NCBI GenBank assembly: GCA_041402005.1
Contig: JAWKTB010000004.1
Coordinates: 248,001-312,000 of the forward strand
DNA: 64,000 bases
Direction: 5' to 3'
Origin: JAJRXR01 sp041402005
GTDB taxonomy: Bacteria; Planctomycetota; Phycisphaerae; Phycisphaerales; UBA1924
This document shows, piece by piece, positions 18,785-27,736 of the stretch. Below the pieces are notes generated by a model. The model worked only from the letters and a program-made list of their open reading frames with translations, had not been told where the DNA came from and did not search any database. A program made the position numbers and the translations under genes. How positions within the stretch are numbered: the stretch's first letter is position 1; each line of letters starts with the position of its first letter.

Positions 18785-18889
18785 GGGAGACTCCTCACAG
18801 CGGGTGGGGAGAAAGGGTAGGGGCGGAGATTCGCGAGGTCGTGAGGTCGGCATCCCTGGCGCGGGATGGAGGGGGCGGCGGGCGTGAAG

Positions 18890-18895
18890 TAGGCT
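18890..18895 (+). promoter_or_regulatory. leaderless-type -10 box TAGGCT
   Basis: TAGGCT ends 6 nt before the ATG at 18902. Transcription from it would start at or next to the start codon. Confidence 0.55.
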
Positions 18896-18901
18896 TGGGG
18901 G

Positions 18902-19213
18902 ATGCCGACGATCGAGCAGCTCGAGAAGCTCCTGGCCGCCGAGCCCCACGACCCGTTCGTGCTGTACGCGATGGCGCAGGAGCTGGCCAAGCAGGCGCGG
19001 GACGTGGAGGCGATCGAGTTCTACGACCGGTGCCTGGCGGCGGACCCCCACTACTGCTACGCGTACTTCCACAAGGCGCGGTCGCAGGAGGCGGTGCGCG
19101 ACGAGGAGGGGGCGAGGCAGACGTTGCGCGCGGGGCTCGAGGCCGCGATGCAGGCGGGCGACCAGAAGGCGGTCGGCGAGATCGAGGCGTACCTCGAGGG
19201 GCTGGGCGGATGA
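18902..19213 (+). CDS. small TPR-like protein
   Basis: A 103-residue helical protein with two TPR-like units: PHDPFVLYAMAQELAKQARDVEAIEFYDRCL and PHYCYAYFHKARSQEAVRDEEGARQTL. It probably mediates a protein contact. It starts 6 nt after a TAGGCT box with no ribosome binding site, so the message is probably leaderless. It overlaps recX by ATGA (19210-19213) and forms an operon with it. Confidence 0.8.
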   Translation: MPTIEQLEKLLAAEPHDPFVLYAMAQELAKQARDVEAIEFYDRCLAADPHYCYAYFHKARSQEAVRDEEGARQTLRAGLEAAMQAGDQKAVGEIEAYLEGLGG

Positions 19214-19710
19214 GCGGCGCGGGGGACGAGACGGCACGCCGAGAGGCGGTCAAGCTGCTCGAACGCCGGGCGCTGAGCCGCCGGGAGCTGCGCGACAAGC
19301 TCCTCAAACGCGGGCACGACGCGGACACCGCGCAGCGCGTGATCGGGGCGCTCGCCTCGGCGGGGCTCGTCGACGACCGGGCCCTCAGCGAGTCGATCGT
19401 CCGGGTCGAGCTGTCCCGCCTGCCGGCGGGGGCGGCGATGCTCGAGGCGAAGCTCGCCCGGCGCGGGATCGAGCGGGAGATCGGCGAGTCGGTCGTGCGC
19501 GAGGCCCTGCGCGGGCGGCTGGGCGCCGATGACGCCGAGGCGGTCGCCAGCAAGCGCATGCGGGCGCTGCCCCGGACGCTGCCCGAGGAGGTCATCCGTC
19601 GGCGGCTGCTCGGGGCGCTCTCACGACGCGGGTTCTCGCACGAGGACGCGCTGGCCGCGCTCGATCGCGTCCTCGACGCCCGCGACGACGGGATCCACGC
19701 CGGCGGGTAG
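19210..19710 (+). CDS. recX: RecX-family regulatory protein
   Basis: A 166-residue RecX-like protein made of three-helix repeats: AVKLLERRALSRRELRDKLLKRGHD, RVIGALASAGLVDDRALSESIV, MLEAKLARRGIEREI and VIRRRLLGALSRRGFSHEDALAALD. RecX binds and inhibits RecA filaments during recombination and SOS. recA is not adjacent here. Length and repeat plan are typical. It is coupled to the upstream TPR gene by ATGA and followed 9 bp later by a lipoprotein gene that has its own promoter box. Confidence 0.85.
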   Translation: MSGAGDETARREAVKLLERRALSRRELRDKLLKRGHDADTAQRVIGALASAGLVDDRALSESIVRVELSRLPAGAAMLEAKLARRGIEREIGESVVREALRGRLGADDAEAVASKRMRALPRTLPEEVIRRRLLGALSRRGFSHEDALAALDRVLDARDDGIHAGG

Positions 19711-19713
19711 GCT
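19708..19713 (+). promoter_or_regulatory. leaderless-type -10 box TAGGCT
   Basis: Starts inside the recX stop codon and ends 6 nt before the ATG at 19720. Box and spacing are the same as at 31148-31153. Confidence 0.55.
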
Positions 19714-19719
19714 CTGGTC

Positions 19720-20349
19720 ATGACACGCACGCGGCTCATCCAGACGACGACGGCGGTGCTCGGCGGTCTGATCGGCGTCACGCTCGGGGGGTGCGCCGAC
19801 GCCAACGCCAGGAACGTCCTCGGCGGACGCTCGCAGATCGAGGCGATCGCGCCCGTCGAGGCCGCCCACGAGCCGTCCCACGACACCCCCAGCGTGCACG
19901 GGCTCGACCGCTCGAACTGGGGCGCGACGACGACCGTCGTCCCCGTGGACGGCACGCTCCATGGCCCGACATACACCCGTCAGCGTCTCTACGACCGCCA
20001 GCCGGCCCGCCGCCTCGGGCTCTACCCCACGGCACAGACAGCCCTTGACCTCGATGACCCGGGCAGCGGACTGCTCCGAGGCTCGGAGGTCGCGGCCCAG
20101 TTTCCGCGGGCCCTGGTCGAGGTCGGGCTCATGCCGATCCGGGCGATCGTCTCGCCCCCTTGGGTGAGACGCCAGAGCCCGATGTACCTCTACAAACGGC
20201 AACCACCCGGCGGATGGCTGACCGGCGGACCTGGATCGACGCCACAAGACGTCGGCGAGGGCGGCGCCCCGCCGCCCGACTCTGGCGTCGAGGCGGTCGT
20301 CCCCGCGGCGCCCGTGGAGACGATCCAGGGCGACGAGGCGGCGCCGTGA
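19720..20349 (+). CDS. lipoprotein of unknown function
   Basis: A 209-residue protein with a type II signal peptide: RLIQTTTAVLGGLIGVTLGGC, lipobox LGGC with Cys at about 25. The mature part is Pro/Arg-rich with few helices (YTRQRLYDRQPARRLGLYP, PRALVEVGLMPIRAIVSPPW). I recognise no domain. It would be anchored to the inner face of the outer membrane or to the cytoplasmic membrane. It overlaps the rhodanese gene by GTGA. Confidence 0.75.
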   Translation: MTRTRLIQTTTAVLGGLIGVTLGGCADANARNVLGGRSQIEAIAPVEAAHEPSHDTPSVHGLDRSNWGATTTVVPVDGTLHGPTYTRQRLYDRQPARRLGLYPTAQTALDLDDPGSGLLRGSEVAAQFPRALVEVGLMPIRAIVSPPWVRRQSPMYLYKRQPPGGWLTGGPGSTPQDVGEGGAPPPDSGVEAVVPAAPVETIQGDEAAP

Positions 20350-20726
20350 GGCGTGACCTCGACGAGCGCGGCCTGCCGGAGGGGTACCCCCTCCAGGAAG
20401 GCGTCGAGATCTCGCCACGCGAGGCGAGCGAGCGACTCGGGTCGGGCGAGGACGACTTCGTCTTGCTCGACATCCGCGAGGCGGGCGAGGTGGCCCAGGC
20501 CCGGGTCGAGGGCGCCGTCCACGTGCCCCTGAGCGAGCTGGGGGCACGCCTGAGCGAGCTCGACATCGAGGAGGACACGCCGATCGGCGTGCTCTGCCAT
20601 CGCGGCGTGCGCTCGATGAGCGTCGCGGCCCTCCTGCGCGAGCAGGGGTTCAGCGGGGCGCGTTCGGTCGCGGGCGGGATCGACCTGTGGTCGCTGGCGG
20701 TCGATCAGGGCGTGCCGCGGTACTGA
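20346..20726 (+). CDS. single-domain rhodanese
   Basis: A 126-residue rhodanese-like sulfurtransferase. Blocks are FVLLDIREAGEVAQARVEGAVHVPLSEL, the active-site loop CHRGVRS (catalytic Cys present) and GARSVAGGIDLWSLAVD. It moves sulfane sulfur to an acceptor; the acceptor is unknown. The start is GTG at 20346, inside the stop of the lipoprotein gene (GTGA), so translation is coupled. The domain fills the whole protein. Confidence 0.88.
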   Translation: MRRDLDERGLPEGYPLQEGVEISPREASERLGSGEDDFVLLDIREAGEVAQARVEGAVHVPLSELGARLSELDIEEDTPIGVLCHRGVRSMSVAALLREQGFSGARSVAGGIDLWSLAVDQGVPRY

Positions 20727-20801
20727 AGAGACGGAGAGACGAAGTGCGGCGGAGGAGCCGACTGGCCTCTTCGTCGCTGACTGTCTTCGTCTCTTCTTCC
20801 C

Positions 20802-20837
20802 AAAAGAAGAACCCCCCGGGACGGTTGTCCCGGGGGG
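20802..20837 (-). terminator. intrinsic terminator of the gene at 20894-22189
   Basis: 11-bp stem CCCCCCGGGAC / GTCCCGGGGGG with a 4-nt loop (20812-20837). On the minus strand it is followed by TTCTTCTTTT. It lies 57 bp past the stop. Confidence 0.85.
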
Positions 20838-20893
20838 CGTTGGGTCAGATCCGAGTCACACGAAATGACTCAGTTCTCTTCCGGCGAGCCGTG

Positions 20894-22189
20894 TTACGGG
20901 CAGCCGGCGCCGAAGGCGACGAGGAACGCGACGACGTCGTCGAAGTTCCAGGTGCCGATCGGGTCCGCCAGGTCGGAGCCGCAACCGTTGGCGCCGAAGC
21001 TGACGAGGAAGGCGACCACGTCGTCGAAGTTGAGGGTCCCGACCGGGGCGGCCAGGTCAGCGACCGAGCAGGAGCCCGAGGGAACCTCGGCGCAGCTCGG
21101 ACCGTTCGGCCCGTACATCTCAAGGTAGGACTGAGAGTTGGGGGTGCCGGTGGCGCAGTTGAAGCCGCCGAAGAAGAAGGTGCCGACGTAGGAGGTGATG
21201 GTGGGCGGGCAGGAGGGCCCGGAGGTGTAGACGTCGACGAGGTCGCCGTCGGAACCGGGAGGATCGGTCGGCGTGGAGCACGGGGCGGCGGTGCAGCCGA
21301 CCGGGGCGACCATGAGCGCGCCGTTGGCGCCCTTGGAGGCGCCGGCGCCCGCGCCCGGAACGGGCAGGGCGGACTGATCGAAGCGGATGGAGAAGGAGAA
21401 GTCGTTGAGGCCGTCACCATCGAGGTCACCGAAGGTCGGGTGGCCGTACTCGGCGCCGCCGGAGATGCCGGTGCCGCCGGTGGTGTCGTCAACGCCGTCC
21501 GAGTCGCCCAGCTCGAAGATGAGGCTGGGGGCGAGGGAGGCGAAGTCGAGGGTGAGGGTGTAGACGGCGACGTAGCCGGGCGGGAGGCCGGGCAGGGCGC
21601 CGGGGATGGTGGAGAGGGTCAGATCGAGGATGCAGGAACGGCCGGAGGCGAGGGGAAGGTCCGCGCCGAAGCCGTTGTCGTTGTCCGACCAGGTGACGAT
21701 GAGGTTGTAGCCGACGATGCCGTCGCCGATGGAGTCGAGGTCGGTGTCGGTGTCCGGGGCGATGATGCCGTAGGCCAGGACGACACAGTCAACGACGGAG
21801 TCGGCGGGAACGTCACCGATCCAGCCGTTCCATGACCCTTCGCAGGGAACGGTCGGCATGGCGGTGCAGACGGTCGGGGTGGTGAAGACGATGTCACCGA
21901 GGCCGTCGCCGTCGGCGTCGGGGTTGTCGATGATGCCCACGGTGCCGCCGGTGCCGCAGGGATCGGTGTTCGTGGCCAGCCACAGGGGGCTGGAGGCGTT
22001 GCGCGGGTGCGAAGCGAAGGGCGTCGCGATCCGCTCACCGGTCTTGATGTTGTAGTAGATGTTGGCGACGGGCCACGCCTTCATGGTCCTGTTGGAGACC
22101 ATCTTCGCGGGCGTGTCGGCGCCCAGGGAAACCCCTGAGGTCAGACAGCCGGCGGCCATTGCGAGACTCAGACCACACATTGCCTTCAT
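20894..22189 (-). CDS. secreted protein with C-terminal EF-hand-like sorting repeats
   Basis: A 431-residue exported protein with a signal peptide (MCGLSLAMAAGCLTSGVSLG). The middle part (about 30-360) is a beta-rich domain with many Asp/Gly loops (NPDADGDGLGDIVF, DSDGVDDT, DLDGDGLNDFSFSIRFD) and several Cys, which I cannot assign. The C-terminus holds two repeats, VADLAAPVGTLNFDDVVAFLVSFG and a second of the form LADPIGTWNFDDVVAFLVAFG. These match the planctomycete EF-hand-like C-terminal domain linked to secretion or cell-surface sorting. A GAGAGGAG ribosome binding site is present, and a strong terminator follows. Confidence 0.85.
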   Translation of the reverse strand: MKAMCGLSLAMAAGCLTSGVSLGADTPAKMVSNRTMKAWPVANIYYNIKTGERIATPFASHPRNASSPLWLATNTDPCGTGGTVGIIDNPDADGDGLGDIVFTTPTVCTAMPTVPCEGSWNGWIGDVPADSVVDCVVLAYGIIAPDTDTDLDSIGDGIVGYNLIVTWSDNDNGFGADLPLASGRSCILDLTLSTIPGALPGLPPGYVAVYTLTLDFASLAPSLIFELGDSDGVDDTTGGTGISGGAEYGHPTFGDLDGDGLNDFSFSIRFDQSALPVPGAGAGASKGANGALMVAPVGCTAAPCSTPTDPPGSDGDLVDVYTSGPSCPPTITSYVGTFFFGGFNCATGTPNSQSYLEMYGPNGPSCAEVPSGSCSVADLAAPVGTLNFDDVVAFLVSFGANGCGSDLADPIGTWNFDDVVAFLVAFGAGCP

Positions 22190-22726
22190 GAGAAAGCTCC
22201 TCTCGTTTGAACCACAACTCGATACGACCCCAGGTCGGGATCAGCCAGAAACTCACCGTGACGGGCGCAGGCCGCGCCCACCCCCATCAACGAGCCCAAA
22301 TGTTGAATGCGCCTCGTGCGCAGCCTCATCTCTCCGTCCGACACGTGGCCTGGCCATCAACGACCCTTCGCGGGCGCTGACGCTTCAGACACGCGCCTCC
22401 ATCTCCTCCATCCCGGGGGTGTCGGACGGCCAACCAAACGCCGAAACACACCGACACCACGGGTACGAGACGCCATCTCGAATATACCCAGGGGGGGCCC
22501 AAATGCAATAGCCCAGACCCCGAAAACGGAAACATTGGAACAGACGGAAAAGCCCCGTCATACCTCGCCATTTCACCGAAAAATCCCAGTGTCGCGCCCG
22601 CCCTGAACGGCCGGGCTTACCGGTCTGCCGCGAGTGCGGCACACCCCGATACGCAGCGCCTGACGGGCGGATGCAGGGTGGTTCCGAGAAAATAGGGTGT
22701 TCACGCCCCTGGAGTGTGAAAATGGG
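22190..22726. other. 537-bp intergenic region with a promoter and long leader
   Basis: No convincing gene on either strand. It holds a promoter for the leftward gene (22481-22508) and about 285 nt of leader before the start at 22189. The carA 3' side (22690-22726) has a short TTCAC/GTGAA hairpin that may end carA transcription. I see no known riboswitch class. Confidence 0.5.
22481..22508 (-). promoter_or_regulatory. -35/-10 promoter for 20894-22189
   Basis: On the minus strand, TTGCAT, 16 nt, TATATT. Close to a sigma-70 consensus and unusually AT-rich for this window. Transcription would start near 22474. Confidence 0.55.
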
Positions 22727-23953
22727 CTATCGGGTCGCCGCCTTGGGGGCCCGCGACCCCGCCCGCATCAGCTCCACGAAGCGGTCGAACAAGGGCGACG
22801 CGTCGTGGGGGCCGGGCGACGCCTCCGGGTGGAACTGGACGGCGAAGATCGGACGTCCGCGAACTCGGAAGCCGGCCAGGGTGGCGTCGTTGAGGTGGGT
22901 GTGGGTCGCCTCGGCGCCCCCCGCCTCGAGGCTCGCGGGGTCGACCGCGAAGCCGTGGTTCTGGCTTGTGATCTGCACGCGTCCTGTGGTCGTGTCGAGA
23001 ACGGGCTGGTTGGCGCCCCGGTGCCCGAAGGGAAGCTTGAAGGTCGTCGCGCCCATCGCGAGGGCCAGGAGTTGGTGCCCGAGGCAGATGCCGAAGGTCG
23101 GCACGTCGAGCCCGTCGTCGAAGAGCAGTTCGCGCAGCGCATCGATGGTGCGTTCGACGGCCGCCGGGTCGCCTGGCCCGTTCGAGATGAAAAGGCCGTC
23201 GGCCTCGCCCCGCTCGAAGATCGTGCGCAGCTCGCTCGGGGAGATGTCGTGGGGGACGAGGCGGACCTCGCACCCACGGTCGGTGAGGTGGCGGAGGATG
23301 TTGCGCTTGGCGCCGCAGTCGAGGGCGATGACGCGCAGCGGGCGCCCGTTCGGGCCTGGTTTTCCAGGCTCGTGGGGGGGCGCCCAGTCGCCCAGCGTCT
23401 CGGACCAGGACTGCTCGCTCGAGCACCCGACCAGGGCGGCCAGATTCTGGCCCTCCATGCTCGCCGCCCCCCGGGCGCGGGCGACCAAGTCCTCATCGGA
23501 GATCGAGTCGTCGTCGGTGATGACGCCCTGGACGACGCCCCCCGAGCGCAGGACGCGGGTCAGGGCGCGGGTGTCGAGCCCCTCGATGCCCAGGATCCCG
23601 GAGTCGGCGAGGAACTCGGAGAGCGAGCGCGTCGCGCGGTAGTTCGAATGGCGTCGGGCCAGCTCATGCACGACGAACCCCGCGACCTGGACCTTGGCGG
23701 CCTCGAGGTCCTCCTCGTTGACGCCGGTGTTGCCGATGAGGGGGGTGGTCTCGACGAGGATCTGGCCGGCGTAGGAGGGGTCGGTCAGCGACTCCTGGTA
23801 GCCGGTCATGGCGGTGTTGAAGACGACCTCGCCGATGGAGACGAGGCCTTGTCCGACAGCGCCGAAGGGGCGTCCCCGGAAGACGTCGCCGGTGGCCAGC
23901 GCGAGGCGGGCGGTCGGGGGCGAGTCGTGGTCGCGTGGGCGTGCGGGCGTCAC
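22727..23953 (-). CDS. carA: carbamoyl-phosphate synthase, small (glutaminase) subunit
   Basis: A 408-residue CarA. The N-terminal domain has LALATGDVFRGRPFG, EVVFNTAMTGYQESLTDPSY and GLDTRALTRVLR. The C-terminal class I glutaminase domain (about 205-390) has the nucleophile in FGICLGHQLLALA and the His/Glu pair in QFHPEASPGP. It releases ammonia from glutamine for carbamoyl phosphate used in arginine and pyrimidine synthesis. carB is not in the window. The chosen GTG at 23953 lies only 20 bp from the priA start on the other strand. An in-frame upstream extension would overlap priA. Confidence 0.93.
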   Translation of the reverse strand: MTPARPRDHDSPPTARLALATGDVFRGRPFGAVGQGLVSIGEVVFNTAMTGYQESLTDPSYAGQILVETTPLIGNTGVNEEDLEAAKVQVAGFVVHELARRHSNYRATRSLSEFLADSGILGIEGLDTRALTRVLRSGGVVQGVITDDDSISDEDLVARARGAASMEGQNLAALVGCSSEQSWSETLGDWAPPHEPGKPGPNGRPLRVIALDCGAKRNILRHLTDRGCEVRLVPHDISPSELRTIFERGEADGLFISNGPGDPAAVERTIDALRELLFDDGLDVPTFGICLGHQLLALAMGATTFKLPFGHRGANQPVLDTTTGRVQITSQNHGFAVDPASLEAGGAEATHTHLNDATLAGFRVRGRPIFAVQFHPEASPGPHDASPLFDRFVELMRAGSRAPKAATR

Positions 23954-23958
23954 CGGGT

Positions 23959-23967
23959 TAGAGTCTA
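23959..23967. promoter_or_regulatory. overlapping divergent -10 boxes for carA and priA
   Basis: TAGAGT on the plus strand (23959-23964, 9 nt before the priA GTG) overlaps TAGACT on the minus strand (23967-23962, 8 nt before the carA GTG). Only 20 bp separate the two start codons. Confidence 0.45.
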
Positions 23968-23973
23968 GCGCCC

Positions 23974-26331
23974 GTGAGCGATGCGTCACTCTTTGCACAT
24001 GACGACGAGACGCCGGGGGGGGCGCTCGGCGAGCGGGAGGTGTACGCGCGGATCGCCGTCGAACGCGCCATCGAGGGCGAGGCGGGCGAGGGGCTGCTCT
24101 ACCGGGGCGAGGGGCTGCGCGTCGGCGACCGCGTCGAGGCGCCCCTGGGGCGGGGGAATAAGACCGCCGGCGGGATCGTCGTCGCGGTCGGCGGGGATGA
24201 ACTTCTAGCCGGCTTCGACCCGCGACGCGTGAAGACGGCGCGCGGGACCGGACGAGGGAGGCTGCCGGCGCCCCTCGTCGAGCTGGCGCGATGGATCAGT
24301 TCCTACTACATCTGCCCCCTGGGGACCGTGCTGGCGACGATGACGCCGGCGGCGGTCAAGGCGGGGACGGGCCGGCGGACGCGCGTCTGCGTGGAGCCGA
24401 CGGAACGGAGCGAGGAATCAGCCGACGTCACTGGCCTGACGCCAAGCGTGCAGGCGGCGCTGGCTGAGATCCGGAAGCTGACGCCCGGCGTCTTCCCGGT
24501 CGAGGCCCGAGAGCTGGCGAGGCTCATCGGGGCGAAAAACGCGGGGCCGATCAACAAGCTCGTCGCCGGCGGGTACCTGCGGGAGGTCGAGGTCCGGACG
24601 GTGCGCGCGCCCGAGGCGTTCTGGGAGTCGCGCCGGGTGGAGGCGGCGACGCCCGGCGCGATCGAGCTGACCGACGCCCAAGCGGGGGCGATCGAGGGCG
24701 TCGGCGCCTCCCTCGGCGACTTCCGCGTCCACCTGCTCCGGGGCGTCACGGGCTCGGGCAAGACCGAGGTCTACCTGCGCGTCATCGAGCGGGCCCTGAC
24801 GAGTGGAAAGTCCGCCCTGGTGCTCGTACCCGAGATCTCGCTGACGCCCCAGACCGCCGGGCGGTTCATCGAGCGGTTCAGCTCCCATGGCGTCGCTGTC
24901 CTGCACTCGGGATTGACCGCGGCCAGCCGTCACAAGCAATGGGCCGCGGCGGCGAGCGGGGACGCCCGGGTCGTCGTCGGCGTGCGATCGGCGGTCTTCG
25001 CGCCCCTCGCCGACCTCGGCGTCATCATCGTCGACGAGGAGCACGACGCCTCGTACAAGCAGGACCAGGCGCCCCGCTACCACGCCCGCGACGTCGCGAT
25101 CAAACGCGCGCAGGTCGAGGGCTGCCCGGTCGTGCTCGGGTCGGCGACGCCATCACTCGAGAGCTGGCGGAACGCGTGGGGCGGGCGGTACGCGCTGTGG
25201 GAGCTGCCCGAGCGCGTCGGGGGTGGCGCGCTGCCCCGGGTGCAGATCGTGGACCTGGGTGAGGAGCGCAAGCTCCGGCGTGACCTGGAGGGGCGCGACC
25301 CGCACGTCCTGGACGCGATCGGGCCCACGCTCGAACGCGCGATCGAGATCACGATCCGGGGGGGCGCCCAGGTGATCCTCCTCCAGAATCGGCGGGGGTA
25401 CGCCGGGTACGTCGCCTGCCCGGACTCCAGATGCGGGTGGCGCCTCGAATGCACCGAGTGCGACGCGACGATGGTGGTGCACCGGGCGGGCGCGCGCAAG
25501 GGGTATGTCCGCTGCCACCACTGCCTCGCCCAGCAGGTGCGCCCCGAGGTCTGCCCCGTCTGCAACAAGCGCCTGATCGATCTGTCCGTCGGCACGCAGC
25601 GCGTCGAGGAGGAGCTGGAGCGGCGCTTCGGCACGACGCTGGGCCTCATCCGGGGCGAGACGATGGAACGCGTGGACTCCGACACCATGCGCCACGCCCG
25701 GGCGTACTTCGACGTGCTCGAGCGGTTCAGCCGCGGGGAGCTCAAGCTGCTCCTGGGCACGCAGATGATCGCCAAGGGGCTCGACTACCCGGGCGTGCGC
25801 CTCGTCGGCGTGATCAACGCGGACACGGCCCTGGGCCTCGCCGACTTCCGGGCGAGCGAACGGACGTTCCAACTCATCTCCCAGGTCGCGGGGCGTGCGG
25901 GGCGGGGGGTGGAGCCCGGGCTGGTGGTCGTGCAGACGTTTGCGCGCGCCGAGCCGGCGCTGCGGTACGCGGCGGCGCACGACGCGCCCGGGTTCGCCGA
26001 GCAGGAGTTGGAGACACGGGTCCGCGCGGCCCTGCCCCCCGCGACGCGGATGGCCCGGGTCGTCGTGCGGGACGAGAGCCTCGACAAGGCGGAGGACCTG
26101 GCCACGCGGATCGCGACGGCGTTGATCGAGCACGCCGAGAGGGGGGTTTGCGTGAACGGGCCCTGGCCCTGTCCGATTGCGCGGGTCGCGGGTCGACACC
26201 GGATCGGGATCGAGGTGGTGGCGGCGGACGCCGGGACGTTGCGGCGCACGCTCGGGGCGGCGCGGGCGGCGGGGCTCCTGACCAGCGACCACCAGGTGGC
26301 GGTGGACGTGGACCCGGTGGCGCTGTTGTAA
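23974..26331 (+). CDS. priA: primosomal protein N', replication restart helicase
   Basis: A 785-residue PriA. The N-terminal 3' DNA-binding domain begins VYARIAVERAIEGEAGEGLLYR. The helicase core has Walker A GVTGSGKTEVYLRV at about 258-271, Walker B IIVDEEHDASYK, SATPSLESW, and the later RGEFKLLLGTQ-like motif seen here as RGELKLLLGTQMIAKGLDYP, with SQVAGRAGRG. Between them lie paired zinc-binding Cys clusters (CPDSRCGWRLECTECD, CHHC, CPVC). It reloads the replicative helicase at stalled forks. The start is GTG at 23974, consistent with where the family begins. Confidence 0.95.
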   Translation: MSDASLFAHDDETPGGALGEREVYARIAVERAIEGEAGEGLLYRGEGLRVGDRVEAPLGRGNKTAGGIVVAVGGDELLAGFDPRRVKTARGTGRGRLPAPLVELARWISSYYICPLGTVLATMTPAAVKAGTGRRTRVCVEPTERSEESADVTGLTPSVQAALAEIRKLTPGVFPVEARELARLIGAKNAGPINKLVAGGYLREVEVRTVRAPEAFWESRRVEAATPGAIELTDAQAGAIEGVGASLGDFRVHLLRGVTGSGKTEVYLRVIERALTSGKSALVLVPEISLTPQTAGRFIERFSSHGVAVLHSGLTAASRHKQWAAAASGDARVVVGVRSAVFAPLADLGVIIVDEEHDASYKQDQAPRYHARDVAIKRAQVEGCPVVLGSATPSLESWRNAWGGRYALWELPERVGGGALPRVQIVDLGEERKLRRDLEGRDPHVLDAIGPTLERAIEITIRGGAQVILLQNRRGYAGYVACPDSRCGWRLECTECDATMVVHRAGARKGYVRCHHCLAQQVRPEVCPVCNKRLIDLSVGTQRVEEELERRFGTTLGLIRGETMERVDSDTMRHARAYFDVLERFSRGELKLLLGTQMIAKGLDYPGVRLVGVINADTALGLADFRASERTFQLISQVAGRAGRGVEPGLVVVQTFARAEPALRYAAAHDAPGFAEQELETRVRAALPPATRMARVVVRDESLDKAEDLATRIATALIEHAERGVCVNGPWPCPIARVAGRHRIGIEVVAADAGTLRRTLGAARAAGLLTSDHQVAVDVDPVALL

Positions 26332-26383
26332 CCAGGAGACGAGGCGGGCTGGAGGCTCGCCGCTCCGAGGCGGGAGAGGTCGG

Positions 26384-26389
26384 TAGGAT
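26384..26389 (+). promoter_or_regulatory. leaderless-type -10 box TAGGAT
   Basis: Ends 6 nt before the murD ATG at 26396. Confidence 0.55.
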
Positions 26390-26395
26390 GCGCGC

Positions 26396-27736
26396 ATGGG
26401 TGAGTTCGACGGGCAGCGCGTCGTCGTGATGGGTTTGGGGCGTTTCGGCGGAGGCCTGGGCGTCGCCCGATGGCTGGCGGCCCAGGGCGCCGACACGCTG
26501 GTCACGGACAAGGAGCCCGAGGAGCGTCTGCACGAGTCGGTGCGGGGGCTGCGCGACCTCGTGGACGTCGGGCGGATCGAGCTGCGCCTGGGCGAGCACA
26601 ACGTCTCGGACTTCACGACGTGCGACGTGGTGGTCGTCAACCCGGGGGTGTCGCGCCCCTGGGAGAACCGGTTCGTGCGCGCCGGCGAAGCGAGTGGGGC
26701 GCGGGTCACGACGGAGATCGCCCTCCTGTGTGAGCGCCTGCCCCGGCGCGAGCGCGTCATCGGGGTCACCGGAACCAGCGGCAAGAGCACGACCGCCGGC
26801 ATGATCCATCATGGCCTGACGGGTCTGGGCGTGCGGGCGCACTTCGGGGGCAACATCGGCGGGTCGATGCTGGAGTCCCTGGGCGACATCCGTCCTGACG
26901 ACTGGGTCGTGCTCGAGCTGTCGAGCGCCATGCTGCACTGGCTGGGGAGCGAGGCGTCGTGGGCGGGCGCCGGCGTCGCGGTCGTGACCAACTTCGCGCC
27001 CAATCACCTCGACTGGCATGGCTCGATCGAGCACTACGAGCAGAGCAAACGCCGCCTGCTCGACGCGCAGCGCCCCGGTGACCTCGCGGTGCTCGGGCCG
27101 GGCGTGCACGCGTGGGCGACGCGCCCGGGCGTCGAGCGGGACGAGATCGACGAGGGGGAGGGCGTGGGCGGGTGCGTGCTGCCCGGGGCGCACAACGCGC
27201 TCAACGCCGAGGTCGCGGCGAGGGCGATCGGGGCGGCGCTGGGACGAGATCACATCGAAGGGGCTCGGGCGGCGGTCCGGTCCTTCCCCGGGCTCCCCCA
27301 CCGCCTCCGCCTCGTGCATGAGTCGGGGGGCGTGCGCGTGTACGACGACTCGAAGTCCACGACCCCCGCGGCGACGCTGCTCGCCGTCGAGGCGATCGCG
27401 GGGACGCTCGAGCGGGGCGAGGCGGGCGTCCACCTGATCGCAGGAGGCTACGACAAGGGGATCGACCTGTCGGCGATCGCACGCCTGGGCGATCGCCTGG
27501 GCGGGGTGTACGCAATCGGGCAGACGGCACACATGCTGATGGGGGGCGAGCGGGCGTCACTGTGCGCGACATTGGAGCGGGCGGTGGGCGAGGCGATGTC
27601 GCGGGCCGCGCCGGGGGACGCGGTCCTGCTCAGCCCCGGGTGCGCGTCGTGGGACCAGTTCGAGAACTTCGAGCAGCGCGGCAGACGGTTCGCGGACCTG
27701 GCCCGAGAAGCCGGGGGACGGAGGCGGTCGGCGTGA
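26396..27736 (+). CDS. murD: UDP-N-acetylmuramoyl-L-alanine--D-glutamate ligase
   Basis: A 446-residue Mur ligase. The N-terminal Rossmann domain has VVVMGLGRFGGGLGVARWLA. The ATP-binding loop GVTGTSGKSTTAGM is at about 122-135. LSSAMLHWL and VVTNFAPNHLDWHGSIEHY (the central His/Asp loop) follow. The C-terminal domain has VYDDSKSTTPAATLLAVEA and LLSPGCASWDQFENFEQRGRRF, both MurD hallmarks. It adds D-Glu to the peptidoglycan precursor in the cytoplasm. That a planctomycete keeps murD agrees with recent evidence that they make peptidoglycan. Other mur genes are not adjacent. It overlaps the next gene by GTGA. Confidence 0.94.
   Translation: MGEFDGQRVVVMGLGRFGGGLGVARWLAAQGADTLVTDKEPEERLHESVRGLRDLVDVGRIELRLGEHNVSDFTTCDVVVVNPGVSRPWENRFVRAGEASGARVTTEIALLCERLPRRERVIGVTGTSGKSTTAGMIHHGLTGLGVRAHFGGNIGGSMLESLGDIRPDDWVVLELSSAMLHWLGSEASWAGAGVAVVTNFAPNHLDWHGSIEHYEQSKRRLLDAQRPGDLAVLGPGVHAWATRPGVERDEIDEGEGVGGCVLPGAHNALNAEVAARAIGAALGRDHIEGARAAVRSFPGLPHRLRLVHESGGVRVYDDSKSTTPAATLLAVEAIAGTLERGEAGVHLIAGGYDKGIDLSAIARLGDRLGGVYAIGQTAHMLMGGERASLCATLERAVGEAMSRAAPGDAVLLSPGCASWDQFENFEQRGRRFADLAREAGGRRRSA

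Noticed and set aside
19210..20726. recX, lipoprotein and rhodanese as a functional pathway
   Set aside because: They overlap or abut, but the lipoprotein has its own promoter box and the functions are unrelated, so only transcriptional linkage is likely.
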